A stretch of DNA of 25,688 nt. Source: Candidatus Aerophobota bacterium. Lineage in GTDB: Bacteria; Aerophobota; Aerophobia; Aerophobales; B3-G15. The translations under genes and the position numbers were made by a program. This document shows positions 1 through 7,280 of this stretch, in pieces. Position 1 is the stretch's first letter. Every line of letters begins with the position of its first letter. The notes under the pieces were generated by a model. The model saw only the letters and a list, made by a program, of their open reading frames with translations. It was not told the origin of the DNA and did no database searches. Location of the stretch: positions 1 to 25,688 of the forward strand of contig JAGGZA010000108.1 of assembly GCA_021162265.1 (NCBI GenBank), written 5' to 3'.

Positions 1-13
1 GGATAGAATAAAA

Positions 14-232
14 ATGAGTGCACTGGGAAAGATGCTTGTAATTATGGGTGTATTTATTGCACTGGTAGGTATTGCATTGTGGTGGGGACCAAAAATTCCT
101 TTTCTGGGAAAGCTTCCTGGTGACATATATATTGAAAAAGGGAACTTTTCCTTTTATTTTCCTGTTGTAACCTGTATTTTAATAAGTATCATTCTCAGTT
201 TAATTTTAACCCTTATTTTTGGTAGAAAATAA
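14..232 (+). CDS. DUF2905 family small membrane protein
   Basis: 72-residue protein with two hydrophobic segments (about residues 5-25 and 47-68). Between them lies a short loop containing GKLPGDI, which is typical of the DUF2905 family of two-helix inner-membrane proteins. The molecular function of the family is not known. The ATG follows GGATAG by about 7 bases. It ends 29 bp before the penicillin-binding protein gene on the same strand, so they are probably cotranscribed. The real operon start may lie outside the window, as only 13 bases precede it. Family assignment is from the hydropathy pattern and loop motif; function is unknown. Confidence 0.75.
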   Translation: MSALGKMLVIMGVFIALVGIALWWGPKIPFLGKLPGDIYIEKGNFSFYFPVVTCILISIILSLILTLIFGRK

Positions 233-247
233 GAGCATGAGAAAAAA

Positions 248-263
248 TTTCTGGCTATAAAAT
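248..263. repeat. 16-bp direct repeat, left copy, at the PBP start
   Basis: The 16 bases TTTCTGGCTATAAAAT occur here, immediately before and into the PBP start codon. They recur without mismatch at 2325-2340, covering the last codons and stop of the same gene. Flanking bases differ, so the identity is exactly 16 bp. Confidence 0.8.
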
Positions 264-2337
264 GACTACTAACAGGAAGCTTACCTTTTATTTAATATTT
301 CTGGTATCAATATTTTCTCTGGCAGGGATTGGGACTGGATATATCGCAGCTACTATTTCCCGGCTTCCCAAAGTTGAACAGCTTGAAAATTACCAGCCAA
401 GTCAAATTACAACTGTTTATTCTGATAGCGGAGAAACTCTTGCCGAATTTTTTGTTGAAAGAAGAGAAATAGTTTCCCTTACAAGAATTCCTCTCTTCTT
501 AAGAAAAGCCTTTATAGCCACAGAAGACCGCAGATTCTACTCTCATCCAGGCATAGATATAATCAGGATGATAAAAGCTATATGGATTGACCTTATTACC
601 TGGAGAAGAGCTCAGGGAGCAAGCACTATTACTCAACAACTTGCAAGAAACCTGTTTCTCACCCAGGAACGCACTTTATCCAGAAAATTAAAAGAAATCA
701 TACTGGCAATTGAAATTGAGAGAAAATACAGCAAAGATGAGATACTTGAAATGTATTTAAATCAAATATACTTTGGTCATAGTGTTTATGGAGTAGCTGA
801 AGCAGCATCATTTTACTTTGACAAACCAGTGGAAAAATTAACCCTTACCGAGTGTGCTCTTCTGGCGGGAATACCAAGAAGCCCTGGTAATTATTCTCCT
901 TTCTACAACCCTAAAAATGCTCTTATAAGAAGAAATTATGTATTGAGGCGAATGTATGAGGCTGGTTTTATAACCTACGAACAGATGAAAAAGGCTCAGC
1001 AATCTCCTCTTGGAGTAATTAAAGCTGATAAAAGAAAAGAGGAGAAAAGGCACATCTATAAAGCCCCTTATTTTGTAGAATGGGTACGCCAGATTGTAGC
1101 TAAAAAATATGGATACGAAACTCTCTGGAGGGGAGGATTAAAAATATATACTACACTTGACGTTAGAATGCAAGATGCAGCAGAAAAAGCACTCCTTCCC
1201 TACCTGAAGGAAAATAATTTTCAGGGAGCACTTGTCGCTATGGATCCTCACACAGGCTTTATTAAAGCAATGATTGGCGGAAGAGATTTTGAGGAATCTC
1301 AGTTTAATCGGGCCACGCAGGCTCACAGACAAACCGGTTCTGCCTTTAAACTATTCACCTATACTGCAGCAATTGACAGTGGAAAGTTTAACGCTGTTAG
1401 TACCTTTTTTGATGGACCTGTTATATTTTATAAAGGCAGGAGATTACCCAGGAGTGGAGAGATAAAAGAAGGAACAAGGTTCTGGTCACCCCAGAATTAT
1501 GAAAAACATTACTGGGGAAAGGTTTATCTCTGGGAAATGCTTGCACATTCAATTAATGTATCATCGGTAAAACTTCTTCAAAAAGTTGGAATCAATACTG
1601 TAATAAGGTATGCCAGAAAAATGGGTATTGAAAGCCCTCTTAATCCTGACCTGACTCTTACTCTCGGCACATCAGGCGTAACTTTATTAGAAATGGTAAG
1701 AGCGTATGCTACAATAGACAATTACGGTATAAAGATGACGCCTATTTTTATTAAAAAAATAGAGGATTCAAAAGGTGAAATACTGGAGGAGAATTTCCCT
1801 CAGGGAGAAACCGTTCTCTCTCCTCAAACCTCTTTTCTTATGATAGACCTTTTAAGAAAAGCTGTAGATATGGGTACGGGCAAAAGAGTTAGATGGCTGG
1901 GCTTTAAAAGACCCTGTGGTGGAAAAACAGGCACCGTAGGATGGACGGGAAAGAAAGATACTGATAAGACTATGGATGCCTGGTTTATCGGATTTACCCC
2001 TGATCTTGTAGCAGGCGTGTGGATTGGGAATGATGACGGTTCTCCCCTGGGAGAAAAGATAACGGGAAGTGTAGCAGCTATACCTGTGTGGACAAAATTT
2101 ATGAAAGAATCCCTTAAAGGAAAACCGGTCAAAGATTTTCCCTGTCCTCCTGGAATTGTATTTAAGAGCATAGACCTTGATACCGGACTTGTTGCCAGTC
2201 CAACATGTAAAAATACTCAATGGTTCGCTTTTTTGAAAAAAAATGTACCCTCACAAATTTCTTCTCAAAGCAAAGAGAAGGACAAATTTATAGTAAAAGA
2301 ATTCAATCCCTCAAGATTTTCTTCTTTCTGGCTATAA
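262..2337 (+). CDS. Class A penicillin-binding protein (PBP1A-type glycosyltransferase/transpeptidase)
   Basis: Bifunctional peptidoglycan synthase of 691 residues that polymerises lipid II and cross-links stem peptides outside the cytoplasmic membrane. An N-terminal signal anchor spans about residues 9-31. The GT51 glycosyltransferase domain (about 55-230) shows the catalytic Glu88 in TEDRRFYSHPG and the motif GASTITQQLARN (119-130). The transpeptidase domain carries SAFK (Ser360 nucleophile), SIN (430-432) and KTG (555-557). All catalytic motifs are intact and the length is normal for a short PBP1A. The C-terminal extension after about 640 is short and charged. There is no clear SD before the ATG, so translation may be coupled to the upstream gene. 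A 16-bp direct repeat brackets the gene (248-263 and 2325-2340); the first copy includes the start codon and the second the stop codon. Confidence 0.93.
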   Translation: MTTNRKLTFYLIFLVSIFSLAGIGTGYIAATISRLPKVEQLENYQPSQITTVYSDSGETLAEFFVERREIVSLTRIPLFLRKAFIATEDRRFYSHPGIDIIRMIKAIWIDLITWRRAQGASTITQQLARNLFLTQERTLSRKLKEIILAIEIERKYSKDEILEMYLNQIYFGHSVYGVAEAASFYFDKPVEKLTLTECALLAGIPRSPGNYSPFYNPKNALIRRNYVLRRMYEAGFITYEQMKKAQQSPLGVIKADKRKEEKRHIYKAPYFVEWVRQIVAKKYGYETLWRGGLKIYTTLDVRMQDAAEKALLPYLKENNFQGALVAMDPHTGFIKAMIGGRDFEESQFNRATQAHRQTGSAFKLFTYTAAIDSGKFNAVSTFFDGPVIFYKGRRLPRSGEIKEGTRFWSPQNYEKHYWGKVYLWEMLAHSINVSSVKLLQKVGINTVIRYARKMGIESPLNPDLTLTLGTSGVTLLEMVRAYATIDNYGIKMTPIFIKKIEDSKGEILEENFPQGETVLSPQTSFLMIDLLRKAVDMGTGKRVRWLGFKRPCGGKTGTVGWTGKKDTDKTMDAWFIGFTPDLVAGVWIGNDDGSPLGEKITGSVAAIPVWTKFMKESLKGKPVKDFPCPPGIVFKSIDLDTGLVASPTCKNTQWFAFLKKNVPSQISSQSKEKDKFIVKEFNPSRFSSFWL

Positions 2338-2340
2338 AAT
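2325..2340. repeat. 16-bp direct repeat, right copy, at the PBP stop
   Basis: Second perfect copy of TTTCTGGCTATAAAAT (first copy at 248-263). Here it encodes the last residues Phe-Trp-Leu and the stop codon. Recombination between the copies would remove exactly the PBP gene. Confidence 0.8.
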
Positions 2341-2353
2341 TTGATTAATAAAA

Positions 2354-3133
2354 ATGAGAAAAACAAACTCCATACTGACCTTAACAACTGATTTTGCTAC
2401 TGATCTTTATGTGGGACAGATGAAAGGGGTAATAGTTTCAATTAATCCCGAAGTTAAAATAATTGACCTGACACACAGGATAGAAGGCTACAGTATACTG
2501 GGAGCAGCTTTCTTTATATCCCAGGTATGCTCTACTTTTCCTCCCGGAACCGTTCATGTAGCAGTCATCGACCCTGGAGTGGGGTCAGAAAGAAGAGGAA
2601 TAATAATTTTTACAGAAAAATATTATTATATAGGTCCTGACAACGGAATTTTTCACTTTATTGAGGAAAAGGAAAAAATAGAGAAGATAATTGAGATCGA
2701 TATGAACTTATTCAAGAAAGCCTCTTTTACCTTCCACGGAAGAGATATTTTTGCTCCCATTGGGGCTTATCTTTCCAAAGGTAGGAGAATGGAAGAATTT
2801 GGGCAGGAAATAGATAAAGAAACGATAAATAAACTTTCAATTCCAAAAAACTGCATCCTGTATATAGATGAATTTGGAAATATCATAACCAATGTAAAAA
2901 AGAAATTTTCTCCCGGTGAGGAGTTAATCGTAAAACATGGAGCAAAAAAAGTAAAAGCCATTTTTGCTAAAACTTTCTCTGACGTTAGAGAAAACGAATA
3001 CGTGGTACTACAGGGAAGTTCTGGCTATCTTGAGGTTGATAAAAATAAGTCCTCTGCTGCAGATGATTTTAGAGCAAAAGTTGGGGATAAAATCAGCATA
3101 TCCAGAATTTCTAAATCCCTGCCTCATTTCTGA
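2354..3133 (+). CDS. SAM hydroxide adenosyltransferase (DUF62 / SAM hydrolase family)
   Basis: 259 residues. Family members (DUF62, also called SAM-II or duf-62) cleave S-adenosylmethionine with water to adenosine and L-methionine; a few relatives are fluorinase or chlorinase. Visible family marks are TLTTDFATDLYVG near the N-terminus (about 10-22), the DPGVGS motif (about 73-78), GPDNGIF (about 94-100), FHGRDIFAP (about 127-135) and a C-terminal beta domain with DEFGNIITN. These fit the hydrolase clade; nothing points to a halogenase. There is no SD before the ATG and the preceding gap is 16 bp, which suggests coupling to the PBP transcript. Its last 23 bp overlap the end of the convergent SAM synthetase gene, so genes that make and break SAM lie tail to tail. 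Confidence 0.88.
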   Translation: MRKTNSILTLTTDFATDLYVGQMKGVIVSINPEVKIIDLTHRIEGYSILGAAFFISQVCSTFPPGTVHVAVIDPGVGSERRGIIIFTEKYYYIGPDNGIFHFIEEKEKIEKIIEIDMNLFKKASFTFHGRDIFAPIGAYLSKGRRMEEFGQEIDKETINKLSIPKNCILYIDEFGNIITNVKKKFSPGEELIVKHGAKKVKAIFAKTFSDVRENEYVVLQGSSGYLEVDKNKSSAADDFRAKVGDKISISRISKSLPHF

Positions 3134-4259
3134 TAATATCTACCATATCCGTTTTCTCCCAGGTAAACTCAGGTTCTTCCCTGCCAAAATGCCCATAGGT
3201 AGCTGTCTTTTTATAAATGGGGCGACGAAGATCCAGTTTTTCAATTATTCCCCTGGGAGATAGAGGAAAGTTCTTGATAATTATCTCTTTTATCTTTGAC
3301 TCAGGTATCTCACCTGTACCAAAAGTATCTACCATTAAAGAAACAGGAGAATTTAAACCAATAACATAGGCAAGCTGGATTTCACACCTTGTAGCTATAC
3401 CGCTTGCTACGATATTCTTAGCTATATATCGCGCCATATAAGACCCGGAACGATCAACCTTGGTGGGATCTTTTCCAGAAAAGCATCCTCCTCCATGAGA
3501 ACCAACTCCTCCATATGTATCCATAATTATTTTTCTTCCAGTAAGGCCTGTATCTGCTTGAGGTCCCCCCACTTTAAAACTACCTGTAGCATTGATAAAA
3601 TAACCCATTTCTGGATCTCTGTATTTTTCAGGAATACACGGTTTTACCACTACCTCTATCAATTCATCCTCTATATCTTCTGCTTCCACTTCGGGAGAGT
3701 GTTGAGCAGCAAGAACAACCGTTTTTACTCTCCTGGGTATACCATTTTCGTATTCCACAGTTACCTGAGATTTTCCGTCGGGGCGAAGATAAGGAAGAAC
3801 CTTTTTTTTTCTCATCTCTGCCAATCTTCTGGTCAGTCTATGAGCTAAAACTATAGGCAAAGGCATAAACTCTGGAGTTTCAACAGTAGCATAGCCAAAC
3901 ATCATCCCCTGGTCTCCAGCTCCATCTTTATCTACACCTACAGCAATATCTGGGGATTGCTCGTGAATGGAAGTAATCACTGCACAGCTTTTGTAATCTA
4001 TCCCATAACTTGCATGAGTATAACCTATCTCTTTTAAAGTCTCCCGGGCTATTAATGGAATATCCACATAACAGTTAGTGGTAATCTCCCCTGCTACAAA
4101 AACAAGTCCCGTTGTTACCAGAGTTTCACATGCAACTCTTCCCTCCCGGTCTTTTTCTAAGATGGCATCTAAAACAGCATCTGATATTTGATCTGCTATC
4201 TTGTCTGGATGCCCTTCTGTTACCGACTCTGATGTAAAAAGATAATTACTTCTTCCCAT
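3111..4259 (-). CDS. metK: S-adenosylmethionine synthetase
   Basis: Makes S-adenosylmethionine from methionine and ATP in the cytoplasm. The start chosen (ATG at 4259) gives 382 residues, normal for MetK. It is preceded by GGAGGAG at good distance, whereas the upstream in-frame start at 4289 lacks a ribosome site and adds ten non-conserved residues. Family motifs are GHPDKIADQISDA near the N-terminus, GAGDQGMMFGYA (the ATP/methionine loop) and the glycine-rich GGVGSHGGGCFSGKDPTKVD loop. It is the last gene of a minus-strand group after hpf and the EIIA gene, 38 bp downstream of the latter. The 3' end overlaps the convergent SAM-hydrolase gene by 23 bp, so read-through from either side would give antisense RNA. 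Confidence 0.96.
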   Translation of the reverse strand: MGRSNYLFTSESVTEGHPDKIADQISDAVLDAILEKDREGRVACETLVTTGLVFVAGEITTNCYVDIPLIARETLKEIGYTHASYGIDYKSCAVITSIHEQSPDIAVGVDKDGAGDQGMMFGYATVETPEFMPLPIVLAHRLTRRLAEMRKKKVLPYLRPDGKSQVTVEYENGIPRRVKTVVLAAQHSPEVEAEDIEDELIEVVVKPCIPEKYRDPEMGYFINATGSFKVGGPQADTGLTGRKIIMDTYGGVGSHGGGCFSGKDPTKVDRSGSYMARYIAKNIVASGIATRCEIQLAYVIGLNSPVSLMVDTFGTGEIPESKIKEIIIKNFPLSPRGIIEKLDLRRPIYKKTATYGHFGREEPEFTWEKTDMVDIIRNEAGI

Positions 4260-4297
4260 TTTTATCTCCTCCCACTGCAAACTTAACAAACAAAAAA

Positions 4298-4753
4298 CTA
4301 AATCCCCTCTTTCCTTATTATCTTCTCTATGTCCTCAACTGTCTCGGACTTCATCAATTCCTGTCTTACTCTCTTGCGACGCAAAAAACGAGAAATAATA
4401 GCCAGAGCTTTTAAATACTCTCTCGATGTATTTTGAGGAGCTCCCAGCATAAAAAACAAATACACTGGCTCTTTATCAAGAGCATCAAAATCTATTCCTT
4501 CCCTGGATATACCAAAAGCACCAACTAATGACTTGACAGCTTTAGATCTGGCATGAGGTATTGCTATATTGTAACCAATTCCAGTTGACCCCAGCTCTTC
4601 TCTTTCCTTTATAACTCGCAGAAATTCCTCACGGTCAGTTACCTGTCCCGTATTTTCCAGAAGAGAAACCAGCTCTTCCAGTACCTGATCCTTGGTCTTT
4701 GCTTCCAGATGTGGCTTAATTGCTTTTTTATCTAAAAAATCACTTAACTGCAC
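4298..4753 (-). CDS. PTS EIIA-2 domain protein (PtsN/fructose-type)
   Basis: 151 residues forming a single EIIA domain of the fructose/mannitol (PTS_EIIA_2) family. The phosphoacceptor is probably His67 in IAIPHARS. Other family features are the STGIGYN stretch before it and the hydrophobic FFMLGAP strand after it. GTG start at 4753, preceded by AAGGAGGATAG. No EIIB, EIIC, HPr or EI gene lies in the window, so it may act as a regulatory, nitrogen-PTS-like EIIA rather than a sugar carrier. It sits between hpf and metK. In proteobacteria hpf (yhbH) also neighbours ptsN, which supports the regulatory reading, but the target is unknown here. Confidence 0.87.
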   Translation of the reverse strand: MQLSDFLDKKAIKPHLEAKTKDQVLEELVSLLENTGQVTDREEFLRVIKEREELGSTGIGYNIAIPHARSKAVKSLVGAFGISREGIDFDALDKEPVYLFFMLGAPQNTSREYLKALAIISRFLRRKRVRQELMKSETVEDIEKIIRKEGI

Positions 4754-4777
4754 ACCTATCCTCCTTTTTGCACATTT

Positions 4778-5305
4778 TTAAGAAGGCTCAATTAGAGTAA
4801 AACCGCCGTCTTCTTTTTTACAAATAACATTAATCTGGTTAGTCTTGGCATTAAGAAAAACAAGAAAATCATCACCCGATGATTCAAGCTGCATCACAGC
4901 TTCCTCCACTTCAAGGGGTTTTGCTAACTCCTTTGTCACTCTCTCCAGGACAGGTCTTTCATTACTTTTTTTAGAAATCTCTTCCTTCTCTTTTAAAAAT
5001 TTCCTGGACGTTGAAACTTTGTGAGATCTCTTTTTCTCTTTGTATTTCTTGGATTGATTAACAACCTTTTTAATAGCTCCCTCTATAGAGGCAAACAAAT
5101 CATTTCCCACTTCTTTAGCATTTATAACCGATCCCTTGGTTAAAATATTTATTTCAGTTTCATATCTATTTTTTTCTGATTTCAATATTATACGGGAGTT
5201 GGTGATATCTCTGAGATATTTATTCACCTTTTTCATTTTTTTATGAATAAAATCATCAATACGTTTGGTAATCTCTATATGTATTCCGCTTATCTCTATA
5301 TTCAT
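4778..5305 (-). CDS. hpf: Ribosome hibernation promoting factor, long form
   Basis: Binds the 30S subunit and dimerises ribosomes into inactive 100S particles when growth slows. The ATG at 5305 is preferred (175 residues) because AAAGGA lies eight bases upstream; the in-frame ATG at 5314 would overlap that SD. The N-terminal S30AE domain (about 1-95) begins MNIEISGIHIEIT. A charged linker (about 100-120) joins it to the C-terminal dimerisation domain (about 120-175), with the family pattern VEEAVMQLESSGDDFLVF followed by NAKTNQINVI and ending in LIEPS. The C-terminal domain marks the long form common outside the enterobacteria. It is followed 24 bp later by the EIIA gene. An 11-bp inverted repeat lies in its leader. 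Confidence 0.93.
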   Translation of the reverse strand: MNIEISGIHIEITKRIDDFIHKKMKKVNKYLRDITNSRIILKSEKNRYETEINILTKGSVINAKEVGNDLFASIEGAIKKVVNQSKKYKEKKRSHKVSTSRKFLKEKEEISKKSNERPVLERVTKELAKPLEVEEAVMQLESSGDDFLVFLNAKTNQINVICKKEDGGFTLIEPS

Positions 5306-5353
5306 TATCACCATCCTTTTTTAAATTACACACCGTATTCACCTAAAACAAAT

Positions 5354-5418
5354 CCCGGCTGAAACCTTATAATCAAAGCCACTTAATTTTATCTTTAATT
5401 ATAATCATTTCAGCCGGG
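5354..5418 (-). repeat. 11-bp perfect inverted repeat between csp and hpf
   Basis: CCCGGCTGAAA (5354-5364) and TTTCAGCCGGG (5408-5418) can pair perfectly over 11 bp, enclosing a 43-base AT-rich loop. In RNA of the minus strand it begins about 20 bases after the csp stop and ends about 50 bases before the hpf start. Only ATTTGTTTT follows, so it is not a classic intrinsic terminator. It could be an mRNA 3'-end stabiliser, a partial attenuator or a protein-binding dyad. The pairing is seen directly; the role is inferred. Confidence 0.6.
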
Positions 5419-5438
5419 TCCGGAATCTCCATTGTGTG

Positions 5439-5645
5439 TTACTTAGCTTTTACTACATTCACCGCCTGAAGACCTCGTTCGGTCTCTTGAACATCAAAGA
5501 GTACTTTATCGCCTTCCTTTAAACTTTTAAACCCTTCTTGAGCAATATTGGAAAAATGCACAAACACATCTTTCCCATTGGCTCGAGAGATAAACCCGTA
5601 ACCTTTACGGTCATCAAACCACTTGACCGTTCCTTTCTCTGGCAT
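5439..5645 (-). CDS. csp: Cold-shock domain protein (CspA family)
   Basis: 68 residues forming one OB-fold cold-shock domain that binds single-stranded RNA or DNA and melts mRNA structure. It shows the start GTVKWFDDRKGYGFI with RNP1 (KGYGFI) and RNP2 (DVFVHF), and ends EGDKVLFDV followed by GLQAVNV. Length and residues are fully typical. A strong SD (AGGGGGTGAG) precedes the ATG. It has its own near-perfect promoter (5696-5723) and a leader of about 45 bases with a hairpin near the 5' end. The transcript may continue into hpf, EIIA and metK, as no clear terminator separates them. Confidence 0.95.
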   Translation of the reverse strand: MPEKGTVKWFDDRKGYGFISRANGKDVFVHFSNIAQEGFKSLKEGDKVLFDVQETERGLQAVNVVKAK

Positions 5646-5678
5646 ATACTCACCCCCTTACTTTAAAAATAGAATTTA

Positions 5679-5691
5679 CGGACAAAGTCCG
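5679..5691 (-). promoter_or_regulatory. Small hairpin in the csp leader
   Basis: CGGAC-AAA-GTCCG forms a five-bp stem with a three-base loop, only about 5-17 bases downstream of the csp -10 box, so at the very 5' end of the predicted mRNA. Such a terminal hairpin could stabilise the message. Cold-shock mRNAs often carry regulatory leaders, but a thermosensor role is inference. Confidence 0.45.
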
Positions 5692-5695
5692 CTAA

Positions 5696-5723
5696 ATTAT
5701 AACAATACTTTTTAAAATGTCAA
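5696..5723 (-). promoter_or_regulatory. Primary-sigma promoter of csp
   Basis: On the minus strand TTGACA (5718-5723) and TATAAT (5696-5701) are separated by 16 bp, a consensus match in both boxes. It lies just after the comF stop and about 50 bp upstream of the csp ATG, so csp can be transcribed independently of comF. Confidence 0.85.
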
Positions 5724-5734
5724 ACTAAAAAATG

Positions 5735-6490
5735 CTACTGTGGTTCAAGAGCCCGTGCTAAAGTAAATGAAAAAACTTCAGCGCCATCCTTTTTCATCTC
5801 ATAAGATGCTTCATTAAGGGTAACACCTGTTGTGTAAACATCATCAACGAGTAAGATCCTCTTGCCTTTTCCCCGGTTTTTTGCTCCCTTTCTTATAGAA
5901 AAGGCCCTCTTCATATTTTCTTCTCTGTCTTTTCTTCTCAATTTTGTCTGAGGTCTTGTATAACGAACCCTGATAAGATAATCACTCCATACAGGAACGT
6001 TCAGATACCTGCTTATTACTTTTGCCAGTTCTTTGGCCTGATTAAACCCCCGTTCTCTCAATTTTGTTGAGTGCAAAGGAACCGGAACTATTGCCTCCAA
6101 TCCAAGAGAAGTTAAATTAAAACGATTTATGGAGGCATCAATTATCTGGATAAAACCCCTTATTATTCCCCTTTTACCATTGTATTTAAATAGTTTTATA
6201 GCTTCAGCTATTACTCCCTGATAAACTGTTGGAGAGAAAAGTCTTTTAAAATGAGGAGGATTTTCTCTGCAATCAAGACAAACTGAAGGATAATTCAAAT
6301 TTTTATCAGATACAAAGGAAAGAGGTCTGCCACATCTTACACAACACACGGAGGGTAACCATTTAACCTTTTTCCAGCAATCAAGACAGATAAAACTCCT
6401 ATTTAGAGGCTCCAGATTTTTCCCGCACAAAAGACAATCTGCTGGGAAAAAAAGACTCATCAAACCATCAACCAGGTACCTGCTCACCAA
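5735..6490 (-). CDS. comF: ComF family protein (phosphoribosyltransferase fold)
   Basis: 251 residues. The N-terminal third has zinc-finger-like cysteine pairs (CLLC, CLDC, CVRC, CLDC within about residues 19-75). The C-terminal half has a type I phosphoribosyltransferase fold with the PRPP loop ILLVDDVYTTGVTLNEA (about 214-230). ComF proteins support DNA uptake in competent bacteria, but homologues (GntX, YhgH) occur widely in species not known to be competent, and no other com gene is in the window. The start is TTG at 6490, or GTG three bases on; CAGGAG lies nine bases before the TTG. It is transcribed from a divergent promoter shared with cysE. Confidence 0.88.
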   Translation of the reverse strand: MVSRYLVDGLMSLFFPADCLLCGKNLEPLNRSFICLDCWKKVKWLPSVCCVRCGRPLSFVSDKNLNYPSVCLDCRENPPHFKRLFSPTVYQGVIAEAIKLFKYNGKRGIIRGFIQIIDASINRFNLTSLGLEAIVPVPLHSTKLRERGFNQAKELAKVISRYLNVPVWSDYLIRVRYTRPQTKLRRKDREENMKRAFSIRKGAKNRGKGKRILLVDDVYTTGVTLNEASYEMKKDGAEVFSFTLARALEPQ

Positions 6491-6511
6491 TTTCTCTAAC
6501 TCCTGAGTTGC

Positions 6512-6539
6512 AGTTTACTAAATCTTTTTTCATTGTCAA
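6512..6539 (-). promoter_or_regulatory. Predicted comF promoter
   Basis: Minus-strand TTGACA (6534-6539) and TAAACT (6512-6517) have a 16-bp spacer, ending about 20 bases before the comF start. A second TTGACA occurs at 6556-6561 without a convincing -10 partner. The region is the divergent comF/cysE control region. Confidence 0.55.
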
Positions 6540-6571
6540 GGAAAAATTAATATTTTGTCAAACAAAAAATC

Positions 6572-6599
6572 TTGATTTTATTCTAAGGTATGATAAAAT
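6572..6599 (+). promoter_or_regulatory. Predicted cysE promoter
   Basis: TTGATT (6572-6577) and TAAAAT (6594-6599) are separated by 16 bp, about 24 bases upstream of the GTG start of cysE. The fit to a primary-sigma promoter is moderate. No T-box or S-box structure was recognised in the short leader. Confidence 0.5.
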
Positions 6600-6622
6600 A
6601 ACAGCGAAGATAGGAGTGTAAG

Positions 6623-7267
6623 GTGTTCGAAGATATAAGAGCTGTATTTGAAAGAGACCCTGCTGCAAGAAGTATATGGGAAGTACTGCTTTATCCTGGA
6701 TTACATGCTATCTTCTGGCACAGAATTGCTCACTTTCTCTATCAGCACAGGTTTTTCTTTATAGCAAGGCTAATTTCTCAAATAGTTCGTTTTTTCACCG
6801 GCATTGAAATTCATCCAGGAGCAAAAATTGGAAAGGGATTTTTCATAGACCACGGAATGGGAGTTGTTATTGGAGAAACTACAGAAATAGGCGATAATGT
6901 AACTCTTTTCCAGGGAGTAACACTTGGAGGAACAGGAAAAGAAAAAGGGAAAAGGCATCCCACAATTGGAAACAACGTTACAATTGCTGCAGGTGCCAAG
7001 GTACTGGGAAATATTAAAATAGGTGACAATGTAAATATAGGGGCAGGCTCTGTAGTAATAAGAGATGTCCCCTCTTACTCTACAGTCGTAGGAGTACCGG
7101 GCAGGGTAGTCAAACACAGAGGAAAGAAGGTATTGGGTATAACCCTTGACCATGGCAATCTTCCCGATCCTATCCTTGAAAGACTACAGAAGTTCAGAAG
7201 AGAGTTAAATGAAATAGAAAAGGTTGTTAATGCTTGGAAGGAAGAAAGTTTAAAAAAGGAGACTTAG
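6623..7267 (+). CDS. cysE: Serine O-acetyltransferase
   Basis: Transfers acetyl from acetyl-CoA to L-serine, giving O-acetylserine for cysteine synthesis. 214 residues, the short bacterial form. A helical N-terminal part with the HRIAH motif (about 33-37) is followed by left-handed beta-helix hexapeptide repeats (about 60-165) with IDHGMGVVIGE; His77 there corresponds to the family's catalytic histidine. The loop GGTGKEKGKRHPTIG is the usual CoA-site loop. GTG start at 6623 with AGGAG six bases upstream. No cysK lies in the window. The next gene starts 13 bp downstream, giving a probable three-gene unit with an unknown gene and an M50 protease. Confidence 0.93.
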   Translation: MFEDIRAVFERDPAARSIWEVLLYPGLHAIFWHRIAHFLYQHRFFFIARLISQIVRFFTGIEIHPGAKIGKGFFIDHGMGVVIGETTEIGDNVTLFQGVTLGGTGKEKGKRHPTIGNNVTIAAGAKVLGNIKIGDNVNIGAGSVVIRDVPSYSTVVGVPGRVVKHRGKKVLGITLDHGNLPDPILERLQKFRRELNEIEKVVNAWKEESLKKET

Positions 7268-7280
7268 TCAATTATTTGCT

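Noticed and set aside
1824..2220. Open frames of 115 and 122 codons on the minus strand inside the PBP gene
   Set aside because: They are shadows of the conserved PBP frame, without SD or recognisable protein features.
5354..5418. Intrinsic terminator of csp
   Set aside because: The stem is strong, but the loop is 43 bases long and no U-tract follows; kept as an inverted repeat only.
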